Assembly: GCF_001592935.1 (NCBI RefSeq)
Contig: NZ_LRDB01000001.1
Span: 310,001 to 374,000 of the forward strand
DNA: 64,000 nt
Direction: 5' to 3'
From: Roseivirga echinicomitans
Lineage (GTDB): Bacteria; Bacteroidota; Bacteroidia; Cytophagales; Cyclobacteriaceae
The notes under the pieces are model-generated. The model was not told where the DNA came from. It ran no database searches and worked only from the letters and a program-made list of their open reading frames with translations. The position numbers were made by a program, and so were the translations under genes. Shown here piece by piece: positions 32,862 to 41,814 of this stretch. How positions within the stretch are numbered: the stretch's first letter is position 1; each line of letters opens with the position of its first letter.

Positions 32862-32869
32862 TAGATTAG
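32862..32869 (+). promoter_or_regulatory. -7-like box of the carboxylase-like gene, four bases from ATG
   Basis: TAGATTAG differs from TAnnTTTG in one position and is followed by AAAT and the ATG at 32874. A TTTA at 32842-32845 stands in a plausible -33 position. The spacing equals that at nadC, gpmI and the DUF493 gene. Confidence 0.35.
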
Positions 32870-32873
32870 AAAT

Positions 32874-34214
32874 ATGTTGAATTTCTTTTCCAGAATCATT
32901 CAAAAGCAATTCGATCCAGTGGACAATTCTCCACTCATATTATTTCGAATAATTTTCGGCTTTCTGATTTTCGCTGAAACCTTTGGTGCCATACTTACTG
33001 GCTGGGTTAAACAAGCCCTAATTGAGCCTATGTTTACATTCACCCTCATAGGTTTAGAGTGGCTCCAACCACTTCCGGGTAGCGGAATGTATGCATATTT
33101 CGCTTTAATGGCCATTTGTGGTTTATGTGTTATGGTAGGTTATCGTTATAGGCTTAGCCTCAGCATCTTCACCATACTTTGGACACTGGTCTATTGGATG
33201 CAAAAATCGCATTACAATAATCATTACTACCTGCTTATTCTTCTTTGCCTTTTCATGCTTTGCGTTCCTGCCCATGCCTACGCCTCATTCGATGCAAAAA
33301 GATGGAGCTCAGTCGTAAGTATGACCTGCCCAAGGTGGTGTATTACCATCTTCATTATACAGCTCTGGATTGTCTTTACATTTGCCGCACTGAACAAAAT
33401 TTACCCAGGCTGGGTTGAAGGTCACTTTATCCAAGTGGCTCTGAGCTCAAAAAATGGGTATTGGTTAATAGGTGATCTTTTGCAAAAACAGTGGCTGCAA
33501 AATCTGGTTATTTATGGCGGAATCTTCTTTGATTTACTCATTGTCTACTTCTTGCTTTGGAAGAAAACAAGAGTCATCGCCTTCATCACTTCAATAGTCT
33601 TCCACGTTTTCAATGCCGTGGTTTTTCAGATTGGTATTTTCCCTTTCATGATGATTGGCCTGACGGTGTTATTCTTCAATCCCGAAACCATCAGAAAGGC
33701 CTTCTTCCCTAAAAAGACTTTGATAGGACTTTCTAATAATAAGCAAACGGAGCTCAAAGCCGGTAGGCTAGCATTAGCCATAGTTTTCGCCATTTACTTC
33801 GGCTTTCAAGTCTATCTACCACTACGACATCACCTATATAAAGGCGATGTGTCTTGGACGGAAGAAGGTCACCGCCTTTCGTGGCGAATGATGTTACGGG
33901 TAAAGTATGGCAATTTGGATTTTAAATTAAAAGACCCAAAAACTGATAACACATGGCGTGTAGACCCAATGGATTTCTTTACAGCCAAACAAGTCGCAGC
34001 AGCGGCCTCAAAACCCGATATGATCTGGCAAATGGCCCGTTGGATGGAAAAGCACTATAAAAAAGAAGGAATAGCAGACGTAGAAGTTTACGCCAATACC
34101 AGTGTCTCTCTCAATGGAAGTACCCGACATGCTATTATTGATCCTGAAATAGATCTTACCCGAATGAAATGGCAATCTTTCAGGCATTCTACCTGGATAT
34201 TGAGTCCCAAATAA
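32874..34214 (+). CDS. HTTM-domain protein, vitamin K-dependent gamma-carboxylase homologue
   Basis: The 446-residue polytopic membrane protein has an HTTM domain (about 15-270) and a C-terminal extracytoplasmic part. NNHYYLLILLCLFML (115-129) aligns with NNHSYL around the His160 region of human gamma-carboxylase. FTFAALNKIYPGWVEG (168-183) aligns with AGVKKLDADWVEG, placing Lys175 at the catalytic base Lys218. Family members carboxylate Glu with reduced vitamin K; Bacteroidota make menaquinone, so cofactor could be available. The physiological substrate is unknown. The gene is divergent from the GCGG small protein. Confidence 0.85.
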   Translation: MLNFFSRIIQKQFDPVDNSPLILFRIIFGFLIFAETFGAILTGWVKQALIEPMFTFTLIGLEWLQPLPGSGMYAYFALMAICGLCVMVGYRYRLSLSIFTILWTLVYWMQKSHYNNHYYLLILLCLFMLCVPAHAYASFDAKRWSSVVSMTCPRWCITIFIIQLWIVFTFAALNKIYPGWVEGHFIQVALSSKNGYWLIGDLLQKQWLQNLVIYGGIFFDLLIVYFLLWKKTRVIAFITSIVFHVFNAVVFQIGIFPFMMIGLTVLFFNPETIRKAFFPKKTLIGLSNNKQTELKAGRLALAIVFAIYFGFQVYLPLRHHLYKGDVSWTEEGHRLSWRMMLRVKYGNLDFKLKDPKTDNTWRVDPMDFFTAKQVAAAASKPDMIWQMARWMEKHYKKEGIADVEVYANTSVSLNGSTRHAIIDPEIDLTRMKWQSFRHSTWILSPK

Positions 34215-34330
34215 CGGCTTCTTTCACCCCTCTTAAAATAGATCAACCTAATTGGCACGAGTATTTTGTTATGAGCATTGACTCTAGTAAATTGCGGTTG
34301 TTTATATTTAATCTAAATAAGCATAGAGCC

Positions 34331-34552
34331 GTGAAAAGTCTAGCAGAGTTAAAGAAAAACGAAAGAGGGATCATAAAAGGGTTTAAAGATGATTCTCTTT
34401 CAGTAAAACTTATTGAAATGGGCTGCCTGCCCGGAACGGAAGTTTCTGTAGATCTTATCGCTCCTTTTGGCGACCCCATTGCTATTGGCGTTTCGGGTTA
34501 TTGCCTCTCGCTTAGAAAGGATGAAGCGGCTTGTATTATGATTGAAGATTAA
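34331..34552 (+). CDS. feoA: Ferrous-iron transport protein FeoA
   Basis: FeoA is a small SH3-like cytoplasmic protein needed with FeoB for ferrous iron uptake. The 73-residue protein begins KSLAELKKNERGIIKGF and contains KLIEMGCLPGTEVSV, PFGDPIAIGVSGYCLSLRKDEA, the family core. GTG at 34331 gives the normal FeoA N-terminus. An ATG at 34271 in frame would add 20 unrelated residues and lies upstream of TATATTTA (34303-34310), a likely -7 box for this gene. Three bases separate its stop from feoB. Confidence 0.9.
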   Translation: MKSLAELKKNERGIIKGFKDDSLSVKLIEMGCLPGTEVSVDLIAPFGDPIAIGVSGYCLSLRKDEAACIMIED

Positions 34553-34555
34553 GAC

Positions 34556-36670
34556 ATGGCAAAAGCGGACAGAATTAAAATTGCGCTTGTTGGAAATCCT
34601 AACTCTGGAAAAACAACACTTTTTAACTTACTTACTGGGCTCAATCAAAAAACAGGGAACTTCCCTGGAGTAACTGTAGATAAGAAATCTGGGTTCTCAA
34701 AACTACCAGATGGCAGCACTGCCGAAATTATTGACCTTCCTGGCACTTATAGTGTCTACCCCAAAACATTGGATGAACAGATCGTTCAAGACATTCTGCT
34801 TGACCCTGAACATCCACAATACCCTGATAAGGTAATTGTAGTAACCGATGCTTCTAACCTTAAAAGAAACCTACTCCTTTTTACTCAGATAAGGGATTTA
34901 GGTATTCCGTTGGTTTTGGTACTCAACATGATGGATGTTGCCCAGCTTAAGAAGCTCAACATTGACTTAAGAGGCCTTTCCATTGACTTAGGAATAAAAA
35001 TCATTCCGACTAATTCTCATTCTGGCCACGGAGTAGCGGCTTTAAAAGAAGCCCTAACTCAGCCTTTGATCAAGAGTAAGCGCCCATTCTATGATATCTA
35101 TGATTTAGCGCCCAAAACCATAGATGTTATCAAAGAAGAGTTTGACCTCACTGAAAATTACCGCGCCTATCAATACGCGCAACAATCTGTGCGTTTGAAT
35201 TTTTTGACTGAGGAGGAAAAAGAGAAAATAGCCAAAATAAAGACCGAAAATGGTTTTTATGATGTACCAACTCAGTCTCAAGAGACCTTGGGTAGGTACC
35301 AGCTCATTTCTGATATCGTAGATAGAAATGTAAAGAACTCACAAGACCCGTTAAAGAAATCCGTAAGCCAGAAAATAGACAAGGTGGTTACTCACCCTGT
35401 TTTTGGATATCTTATTTTCTTTACGGTACTCATGCTCATATTTCAAGCTATTTTCGCTTGGGCAGAAGCACCTATGAACCTTATTGAAGGATCGATAGCA
35501 GAATTTAGTGGCTGGGTGAAAGATGTCCTTCCTGAAGGAATCCTTTCTGATTTACTCACCGATGGTGTGCTTGCCGGACTTGCTGGTGTTTTCGTATTTA
35601 TACCTCAAATCGCTATTCTATTTGCCTTTATCGCTCTTTTAGAAGAGAGCGGCTACATGTCCAGAGCGGTTTTCCTGATGGATAAACTGATGAGAAAAGT
35701 TGGCCTCAATGGAAAATCAGTAGTGCCACTGATCAGTGGAATGGCCTGTGCCATTCCAGCCATAATGGCCACCAGAAACATTGAAAGCTGGAAAGACAGA
35801 CTCATTACGATTTTTGTAACCCCATTTATGAGTTGCTCTGCGAGGTTACCGGTTTATGCTATTTTAATTGGTTTGGTAGTACCAGAACAGCAAGTACTAG
35901 GCATTTTCAACCTTCAGGGCTTGGTCCTTCAAGCCTTATATCTTCTCGGCTTTTTAGCTGCTATTGGTTCGGCTTATGTAATGAAGCTCATTTTAAAGAG
36001 TGGTCAAAAGTCTTACTTCATCATGGAGTTGCCAGGCTATAAAATCCCAAGCTGGAAGAATATTGGGCTCACCATTTATGATAAGTCGAAAACCTTTGTA
36101 TTTGAAGCGGGTAAAATAATCATTGCTATATCTATTGTATTGTGGGTGTTGGCCTCCTATGGTTTCAACGATAATTTCCGAAATGCGGAAGCGAACGTTA
36201 GGCAAAACATTGGTGCAAATGCATCCGAAGAAGAATATGAAATAGCATTAAGCTCTTATAAGCTCGAATACTCTGTTGCAGGATCATTCGGTAAAATTAT
36301 AGAGCCGGCAATTCGCCCACTCGGTTATGACTGGAAAATAGGAATCGCACTGATTACTTCCTTCGCGGCACGAGAGGTTTTTGTGGGCACCATGTCCACC
36401 ATATACAGTATTGGCGCCAGTGATGATGATGAAGTAACCATCAGGGAAAGGTTGAGTCAGGAAAAAAACCCTGAAACAGGTGAAGCCATGTATACCCCCG
36501 CTGTAGCTTTTTCACTCATGGTATTCTATGCTTTTGCGATGCAATGCATGAGCACTTTAGCCATTGTATACAGAGAAACTAAAGGGTGGAAATGGCCAAT
36601 AATTCAAACCATTTATATGACCGCAGTGGCCTATATTTCAGCCCTTATCACTTATAATATTTTCTCCTAG
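34556..36670 (+). CDS. feoB: Ferrous-iron transporter FeoB
   Basis: The 704-residue inner-membrane ferrous iron transporter has an N-terminal G domain: G1 GNPNSGKTTLFN, Switch I ending GNFPGVTVDKK, G3 DLPGTYSVYP and G4-like VLNMMDVA. The membrane part includes the Gate motifs LLEESGYMSRAVFLMDKLMRKVGLNGKSVVPLISGMACAIPAIM and GTMSTIYSIG with CMSTLA near the end. The pair of Gate motifs carries the conserved Cys expected for iron transport. Together with feoA it forms an operon; no feoC is seen. Confidence 0.98.
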   Translation: MAKADRIKIALVGNPNSGKTTLFNLLTGLNQKTGNFPGVTVDKKSGFSKLPDGSTAEIIDLPGTYSVYPKTLDEQIVQDILLDPEHPQYPDKVIVVTDASNLKRNLLLFTQIRDLGIPLVLVLNMMDVAQLKKLNIDLRGLSIDLGIKIIPTNSHSGHGVAALKEALTQPLIKSKRPFYDIYDLAPKTIDVIKEEFDLTENYRAYQYAQQSVRLNFLTEEEKEKIAKIKTENGFYDVPTQSQETLGRYQLISDIVDRNVKNSQDPLKKSVSQKIDKVVTHPVFGYLIFFTVLMLIFQAIFAWAEAPMNLIEGSIAEFSGWVKDVLPEGILSDLLTDGVLAGLAGVFVFIPQIAILFAFIALLEESGYMSRAVFLMDKLMRKVGLNGKSVVPLISGMACAIPAIMATRNIESWKDRLITIFVTPFMSCSARLPVYAILIGLVVPEQQVLGIFNLQGLVLQALYLLGFLAAIGSAYVMKLILKSGQKSYFIMELPGYKIPSWKNIGLTIYDKSKTFVFEAGKIIIAISIVLWVLASYGFNDNFRNAEANVRQNIGANASEEEYEIALSSYKLEYSVAGSFGKIIEPAIRPLGYDWKIGIALITSFAAREVFVGTMSTIYSIGASDDDEVTIRERLSQEKNPETGEAMYTPAVAFSLMVFYAFAMQCMSTLAIVYRETKGWKWPIIQTIYMTAVAYISALITYNIFS

Positions 36671-36699
36671 AATGATCTTACGGCCAATAAACATGAAGT

Positions 36700-38184
36700 C
36701 TATTGCTCTTGCTCCTTTGGCCTAAAGTTTAGAGGTAGCTTTACAGAAAAGCCTCCCCATGTCCACCAGCCCAAATATAGGGCTGCTCGCTTACTGCTGA
36801 AATAACCAGGGAAAGCAATCAGTGGTTGTTTTTCTTGAAAAAGGATTACGGACTTTTGAAACAATGGAACATCACTGATGTCCATACCCACCACCTGATA
36901 GCTGGTAAGGCTCTGGTCATTACTCAAGGAGATTGTAGATCTAGATTTCTGATCGGTGTATTTATAGTTTCCACTTTTGGACTTACTTCTAAAGAGTTTC
37001 TTGTACTCTTCGTCTTCAAAACCCTTTGTATACGTTATTTCTATGTCAGAAGAGCCTAGCAATTTGTACTCTAGGTCCTTATCAGATGGCTCAAGCCTTA
37101 TAATTTCAGATAATTTGGCAGGGTTCAGTGGAGTACTGTATTCTGAAGTAACCGAATCGAATTGAACTGTATTCACTGAAAAACCTTCCTCCGCAACTCT
37201 ACTTTCGATCAAGGAATTCAAAAAATGGTTAACAGACCCATAATATGCCTTTCCCCTGGCCTCTTCCCATCTTGCATTCTGCTTTCGCGACTTGGGTTCA
37301 AGTTCCGTAAACTGTGCCTTGCCAATGTATGTCTTAGTGCCATTAATAAAAGTGAATTCTTCCAGAATGTAACTTACCTGATAACCTAGGGCATAATTCT
37401 CAATATATAGCTTATCATTGGCTGTTACTTCATAGTTATTTAGAGAATCGAGCACAAAGAAATCCAGCACTTCTGGGTTGACAATCCTACAATCTTTAGC
37501 GTTGCTATCTCTTCCTAAAAAATCCTCTTCAAACCTTTTGAGAAGTCTCCGGTCACTTTTACGTTGCTTTCTAGTCTTGTTGGCCGAAACTTCAACTGGC
37601 TCTAAGGCCACTTCTTCAACATTCATTTCAATTATAAAAGTGTTGTTCTCTAGTGGCTGTTTATAATTGAAAGGAATAGTCTTGGGCTCATATCCAACGT
37701 AAGACACAACAAGATTGAACGCGATATAAGGGATATTCTTAATTTCAAAATAGCCTTCACGATTTGTAGCCACTCCAAAGGTGCTATTATCAATGAACAC
37801 ATTGGCATAAGGAAGAGGTGTTTGGGTCTCGGCATCCAGCACTTGCCCCTTAATTGTCCTATCGGTGGAAGGTTGCTTGAGAATCACGATCGTGCCGTTA
37901 ACCTCTCTATAATAAAGATAAGCTTTGGATAATATATCTTCTAGGATCGCTCGCAGTGAGACACCATCATATTTAACCGAAAATTTATCCATTTTCGGAA
38001 TGATCATAGTATTGTATGAAAAATTGATTTGCGTCTGACGATTCAATTGGCGCAAAGCAGCACTTAGCGTTACGTTATCAAATTCAACAACGTATTCAAA
38101 GTCTAAAACTGAATTAGACCTCTCTTGGGCTTGTACGTTAATACACCAAAATACGTAGATGGAAACCAGAAATCCCCTGAGCAT
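36700..38184 (-). CDS. STN plus carboxypeptidase-regulatory domain protein without receptor barrel
   Basis: The 494-residue envelope protein has a signal peptide (FLVSIYVFWCINVQAQ) and an STN domain of the secretin/TonB type (about 27-98; VTLSAALRQLNRQTQINFSYN, SLRAILEDILSKAYLYYR). A CarboxypepD_reg-like beta sandwich follows (about 110-190; IKGQVLDAETQTPLPYANVFI). The last 300 residues match no plug or barrel I know. In SusC-type receptors these domains precede a TonB plug; here the plug is absent. It is third in the sigma-FecR operon. Confidence 0.85.
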   Translation of the reverse strand: MLRGFLVSIYVFWCINVQAQERSNSVLDFEYVVEFDNVTLSAALRQLNRQTQINFSYNTMIIPKMDKFSVKYDGVSLRAILEDILSKAYLYYREVNGTIVILKQPSTDRTIKGQVLDAETQTPLPYANVFIDNSTFGVATNREGYFEIKNIPYIAFNLVVSYVGYEPKTIPFNYKQPLENNTFIIEMNVEEVALEPVEVSANKTRKQRKSDRRLLKRFEEDFLGRDSNAKDCRIVNPEVLDFFVLDSLNNYEVTANDKLYIENYALGYQVSYILEEFTFINGTKTYIGKAQFTELEPKSRKQNARWEEARGKAYYGSVNHFLNSLIESRVAEEGFSVNTVQFDSVTSEYSTPLNPAKLSEIIRLEPSDKDLEYKLLGSSDIEITYTKGFEDEEYKKLFRSKSKSGNYKYTDQKSRSTISLSNDQSLTSYQVVGMDISDVPLFQKSVILFQEKQPLIAFPGYFSSKRAALYLGWWTWGGFSVKLPLNFRPKEQEQ

Positions 38185-38192
38185 GGACCAAT

Positions 38193-39173
38193 TTAATGAT
38201 CGCAGGGCTTTCCGTCTAATTTTATTTCATTTTCTTTAAAGGAGACTAGCTTTACCTCTGTAAAAGTAGCCACAATGGTCTTGATTACATCTTCTATTGA
38301 AGTCCCTTGAAATGTGGAGGTTAGCGTACAAGCGCCAATGGCTTCATTATAATTAATTTTTACCCAATAGGTGTCTTCTAAGTCTTTAAATACTTCACTT
38401 AGAGGCGTGGCATCATATTCCAGTTTTCTTGTCCACCAACCACTAAAGTTGGTATCCTTCATTTCATTCTTTTGAATAATCTTTCCTGATTTATCCAGTT
38501 TCGCACTTTGCCCTTTGGCAACATGCTCCTTTGCTCCAGTAATTGTTGAAGAAAATTCAACCAAGCCTTCAGTAACATCAAGTTCTACACCATCTTCAGC
38601 CTCAGTGGCTAAATTAAAACTAGTACCTAAAACCTTTACTGTACTGTTTCCTGCCTCAATTACGAAAGGCAGATCTTCATTGCGAACAACGTCAAAATTT
38701 GCCTCTCCCTTTAAAATCACGTTACGATTGCTATCTCCAAAATGTTTGGATAGGGTGAGTTTAGCATTCGCGTTTAGTTTCACTAACGATCCATCAGGCA
38801 ATGTAAATTCTTTTATCCCATTAGCCACTGAGGTTAACTCCGTACCCTCAAAGTCCTTAGCCTTTGTCGAATTATAAATAAAATATCCAGCAACCGACAA
38901 TACCAATAGGGAAGCTGCAATCTTTAAAAAGCTAAAATTAGTCCTTTGGATTTTTACAACCTTAGTCTCTTTTGTGCGTTCGTTCACTCTATTCCAAGCG
39001 AAATCTGCATCGAAAATTTTATCATTCTCATTGCTCGTTAAATCAAGCACATTAGCATAAGACTCTAATTCGAGCCTAAGCTCTTCATCCTGAATCATTT
39101 GGAATTCAAAATCGGCTCTTTCGCTAGTATTTAGTTCATTGGCCAAATATTTGGCCATTAACTCTTCCATCAT
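38193..39173 (-). CDS. FecR-family anti-sigma factor
   Basis: The 326-residue protein spans the inner membrane once (FLKIAASLLVLSVAGYFIYN, about residues 84-103). The cytoplasmic N-terminal part would bind the sigma factor. The periplasmic FecR domain contains LTSVANGIKEFTLPDGSLVKLNANAKL and GEANFDVVRNEDLPFVIEAGNSTVKVLGTSFNL, hallmarks of the family, followed by a DUF4974-like C-terminal domain (DATPLSEVFKDLEDTYWVKI). It relays a signal from the outer membrane to the ECF sigma factor encoded 47 bases upstream. Confidence 0.95.
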   Translation of the reverse strand: MMEELMAKYLANELNTSERADFEFQMIQDEELRLELESYANVLDLTSNENDKIFDADFAWNRVNERTKETKVVKIQRTNFSFLKIAASLLVLSVAGYFIYNSTKAKDFEGTELTSVANGIKEFTLPDGSLVKLNANAKLTLSKHFGDSNRNVILKGEANFDVVRNEDLPFVIEAGNSTVKVLGTSFNLATEAEDGVELDVTEGLVEFSSTITGAKEHVAKGQSAKLDKSGKIIQKNEMKDTNFSGWWTRKLEYDATPLSEVFKDLEDTYWVKINYNEAIGACTLTSTFQGTSIEDVIKTIVATFTEVKLVSFKENEIKLDGKPCDH

Positions 39174-39220
39174 TTCCTTCTTTCTGTCAGTTAATGTAAC
39201 AACCCTGACAATTTATTCCC

Positions 39221-39793
39221 CTACAACAAAACCACCAAAGGCAGAAAAAAAACTAAATAATCCTGTAATTGGTTTCTTAATATCTTAAGTGCCTTACCCA
39301 TATGCACTTCAACCGTCTTTTTAGATATACGCAATTCCTCCGCAATTTCATGATACTTGAGGCCCTCTTCCCTACTCATTCTAAAAACCTTCTGACATTG
39401 GGGAGGTAAGCTATCAAGTGCGTCTTCAATTCGTTTTTGTAACTCAAAATCAGGCTGATGACTGACATAGCTTTGCATGCTGATTTCAATAGAATCTTGC
39501 TTATTGTTCACATACTTATTGACCACCTTTTCATGCTTAATGTAATTAAGGGCAGTATTGTAAGCAGCTCTAAATAGGTATGATTTAAAATTAATGTCTT
39601 CTCTAATCATCTCTCGCTTTTCCCAAAGGTTTACGAAAGTGCTCTGCACAATTTCTTCACAAGTATCTTCATCACGAAGTATTCTGAAAACATATCGGCA
39701 AGCGCCATTATAATGCTCTTTGAATAAATGCTCAAAAGCACGTCTATCGCCTTTGGCAAATGCAGCAAGAAGTTGATTTTCGTTTAACGACAC
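39221..39793 (-). CDS. ECF RNA polymerase sigma factor (FecI-like, Bacteroidetes family)
   Basis: The 190-residue sigma-70 family protein has region 2 (FEHLFKEHYNGACRYVFRIL, EEIVQSTFVNLWEKRE, SYLFRAAYNTALNYIKH) and region 4 (ALDSLPPQCQKVFRMSREEGLKYHEIAEELRISKKTVEVHMGKALKILR). It starts at GTG at 39793. A hydrophobic C-terminal tail (YLVFFLPLVVLL) is a common feature of this family. It is the first gene of the operon with FecR and the STN protein, so it is likely to control that operon and further targets elsewhere. Confidence 0.95.
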   Translation of the reverse strand: MSLNENQLLAAFAKGDRRAFEHLFKEHYNGACRYVFRILRDEDTCEEIVQSTFVNLWEKREMIREDINFKSYLFRAAYNTALNYIKHEKVVNKYVNNKQDSIEISMQSYVSHQPDFELQKRIEDALDSLPPQCQKVFRMSREEGLKYHEIAEELRISKKTVEVHMGKALKILRNQLQDYLVFFLPLVVLL

Positions 39794-39998
39794 TCTTTAG
39801 GATTTCAGCAGCTTTGAAGATAAAAAGAAAAAACATATTCCAATGAATTTACGTGTTCTCATACTAATTAATTGACATTTTTGATAGAAGTGTAAATTGT
39901 GGTGTCTATGTTTGAACATAAATACGCCTTAATGGTAAGAATGGTTTTTTATGCCCTTCATCTTATCCAGAGCCGCACTTAAATCTCTTATTAACAGA

Positions 39999-41786
39999 AT
40001 GGAAAAACTTTTTAAAGAAAGGGCAGAGCAATTTGAACATAGCCTTAATGACCAAAAAAAAAGGTCCCTTTCACTCGCATGGCTTAGGGTCTCTTTATTT
40101 TTTGTAGCAATCATCTTAATTACACTTTTTGCAAACGCAAAAATAACAGAAGGAATAACCGCAACAGCCATTGGTTTTATTCTGCTCTTTTTCTACTTGC
40201 TCAAAAAACACGTTGCGGTAAAGAAACAACTCGACTTTACAGAAGCCTTACTTAAGGTAAATGAAGAAGAGTTGCAGAGACTAGAAATGAAGCTTTCCAC
40301 TTTAGATGATGGAGCGGAGTTCATCAATCCACTACATGAATACCATATTGATCTTGACGTCTTTGGTAGGCATTCTATTTTTCAGTTAATCAATAGAGCT
40401 TCAACCGCCTTTGGCAGAGAGACCATGGCGAAATGGTTGAGTACACCTGCCGATAAGGAGGAAATTCTAAAGAGGCAAGAAGCATCAAAAGAAGTCGCTC
40501 CTTTGATTGATTGGAGGCAAAACATTCAGGCAAGCGGAAGAGCGTTCAATGAAGAAAAGGCCAATATTGAACCGCTACTTTCTTGGATAAAAGAGCCCAA
40601 TGTTCTGTTGACAAAAACATTTTACAAATTAGCCATTTTCCTTTTTCCATTATTTACACTTACATGCATTGTGCTTGCTTCTATTGGAGTGTCTCCAATT
40701 GGACTTCCCATTCTGGCCGTGTTCATTAATATTGGGGTTTTGGCTACTGTTTTTAAATACGCAGGCGATGTATTTCAGAAAACCGTTTTCAGTAATAAAA
40801 TATTAAAGGCATATGAGTCTCAAATAGCTTGGATTGAAAAGCAAGAACTGACATCACCTTTGATGAAAGATTTGAAAGGGAAACTTCAAACAGATGGTAA
40901 AGACGCTTCTGTAGTCATCAACCAACTTCAGTCTATTTTGGATAATCTGCACAACCGTGCTAACATGATGTACCAGATATTCAATATGCTTTTTATCCTA
41001 GATGTATATTGGTTGATACAGGCTGAAAAATGGAGGCAAAAGACCAAGGAAGATATACAGTCATGGTTTGAAGCCATTGGAGAAATTGAAGCCGTGAATA
41101 GCCTTGGTGCATTCTACTTTTCAAATCCAACGGCTATTTTCCCAACCATAGAAACGGATCCTTTCATAATTAAAGCAACTCAAATGGGCCACCCAATGCT
41201 CAATGCTAAAAAGAGAGTGAGCAATGATTTTGACTTTTCAGGAAAAGGCGGAATCTGCTTGATCACAGGATCGAACATGAGTGGAAAAAGTACATTCTTA
41301 AGAACAGTGGGGGTAAATTCGATTATGGCGCTTATGGGAGCTCCAGTTTGTGCCGAATCCATGAATATCTCTAAACTTCAGGTGTTTACCAGCATGCGTA
41401 CGCAGGATGATTTGGAAGAAAGCGTTTCTTCTTTTTATGCTGAATTGAAAAGATTGAAGCAGCTTTTGGGCTCAATCAATACAGAAATTCCTACACTATT
41501 TATGATAGACGAGGTGTTGAAAGGAACCAATTCAGAAGACAGGCATACGGGCGCCATTGCCTTGATCAGGCAATTGAATAAATCATACGCTTTCGGCTTT
41601 GTTTCCACACACGACCTGACGCTAGGCAAAATAACTACAGAACTAAACGGGATTAAAAACTACAGTTTCAATAGCGTGATTGAGAATGATGATATCATCT
41701 TCGATTATACGCTCACCCCAGGCCTTTGCAAAAGCTTTAACGCAACTAAGCTGATGCAAAAAATGGGAATAGAAATTATTGACTAA
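39999..41786 (+). CDS. Membrane-anchored MutS-like ATPase
   Basis: The 595-residue protein starts at the ATG at 39999, preferred because the longer frame adds unrelated residues. It has paired hydrophobic helices near the N-terminus (SLFFVAIILITLFANA, ATAIGFILLFFYLLKK) and again around 205-245. MutS-type core helices follow, then the ATPase: Walker A ITGSNMSGKSTFLRTVG, signature-like QDDLEESVSSFYAELKRL and Walker B PTLFMIDEVLKGTNSEDRH. It lacks the mismatch-recognition domain I of MutS. A repair role is doubtful; the function at the membrane is unknown. Confidence 0.85.
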   Translation: MEKLFKERAEQFEHSLNDQKKRSLSLAWLRVSLFFVAIILITLFANAKITEGITATAIGFILLFFYLLKKHVAVKKQLDFTEALLKVNEEELQRLEMKLSTLDDGAEFINPLHEYHIDLDVFGRHSIFQLINRASTAFGRETMAKWLSTPADKEEILKRQEASKEVAPLIDWRQNIQASGRAFNEEKANIEPLLSWIKEPNVLLTKTFYKLAIFLFPLFTLTCIVLASIGVSPIGLPILAVFINIGVLATVFKYAGDVFQKTVFSNKILKAYESQIAWIEKQELTSPLMKDLKGKLQTDGKDASVVINQLQSILDNLHNRANMMYQIFNMLFILDVYWLIQAEKWRQKTKEDIQSWFEAIGEIEAVNSLGAFYFSNPTAIFPTIETDPFIIKATQMGHPMLNAKKRVSNDFDFSGKGGICLITGSNMSGKSTFLRTVGVNSIMALMGAPVCAESMNISKLQVFTSMRTQDDLEESVSSFYAELKRLKQLLGSINTEIPTLFMIDEVLKGTNSEDRHTGAIALIRQLNKSYAFGFVSTHDLTLGKITTELNGIKNYSFNSVIENDDIIFDYTLTPGLCKSFNATKLMQKMGIEIID

Positions 41787-41791
41787 ATTTG
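41784..41791 (+). promoter_or_regulatory. -7 promoter box for purK within the MutS-like stop codon region
   Basis: TAAATTTG is an exact TAnnTTTG match that starts within the stop codon of the MutS-like gene and lies 23 bases upstream of the purK ATG, giving a leader of about 18 bases. Confidence 0.45.
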
Positions 41792-41814
41792 CCCGCATTC
41801 CATTAAAAACAAGC

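Noticed and set aside
34210-34331. Possible iron-responsive riboswitch or Fur box ahead of feoA
   Set aside because: No conserved leader structure and no GATAATGATAATCATTATC-like dyad was found; only a promoter box is visible.
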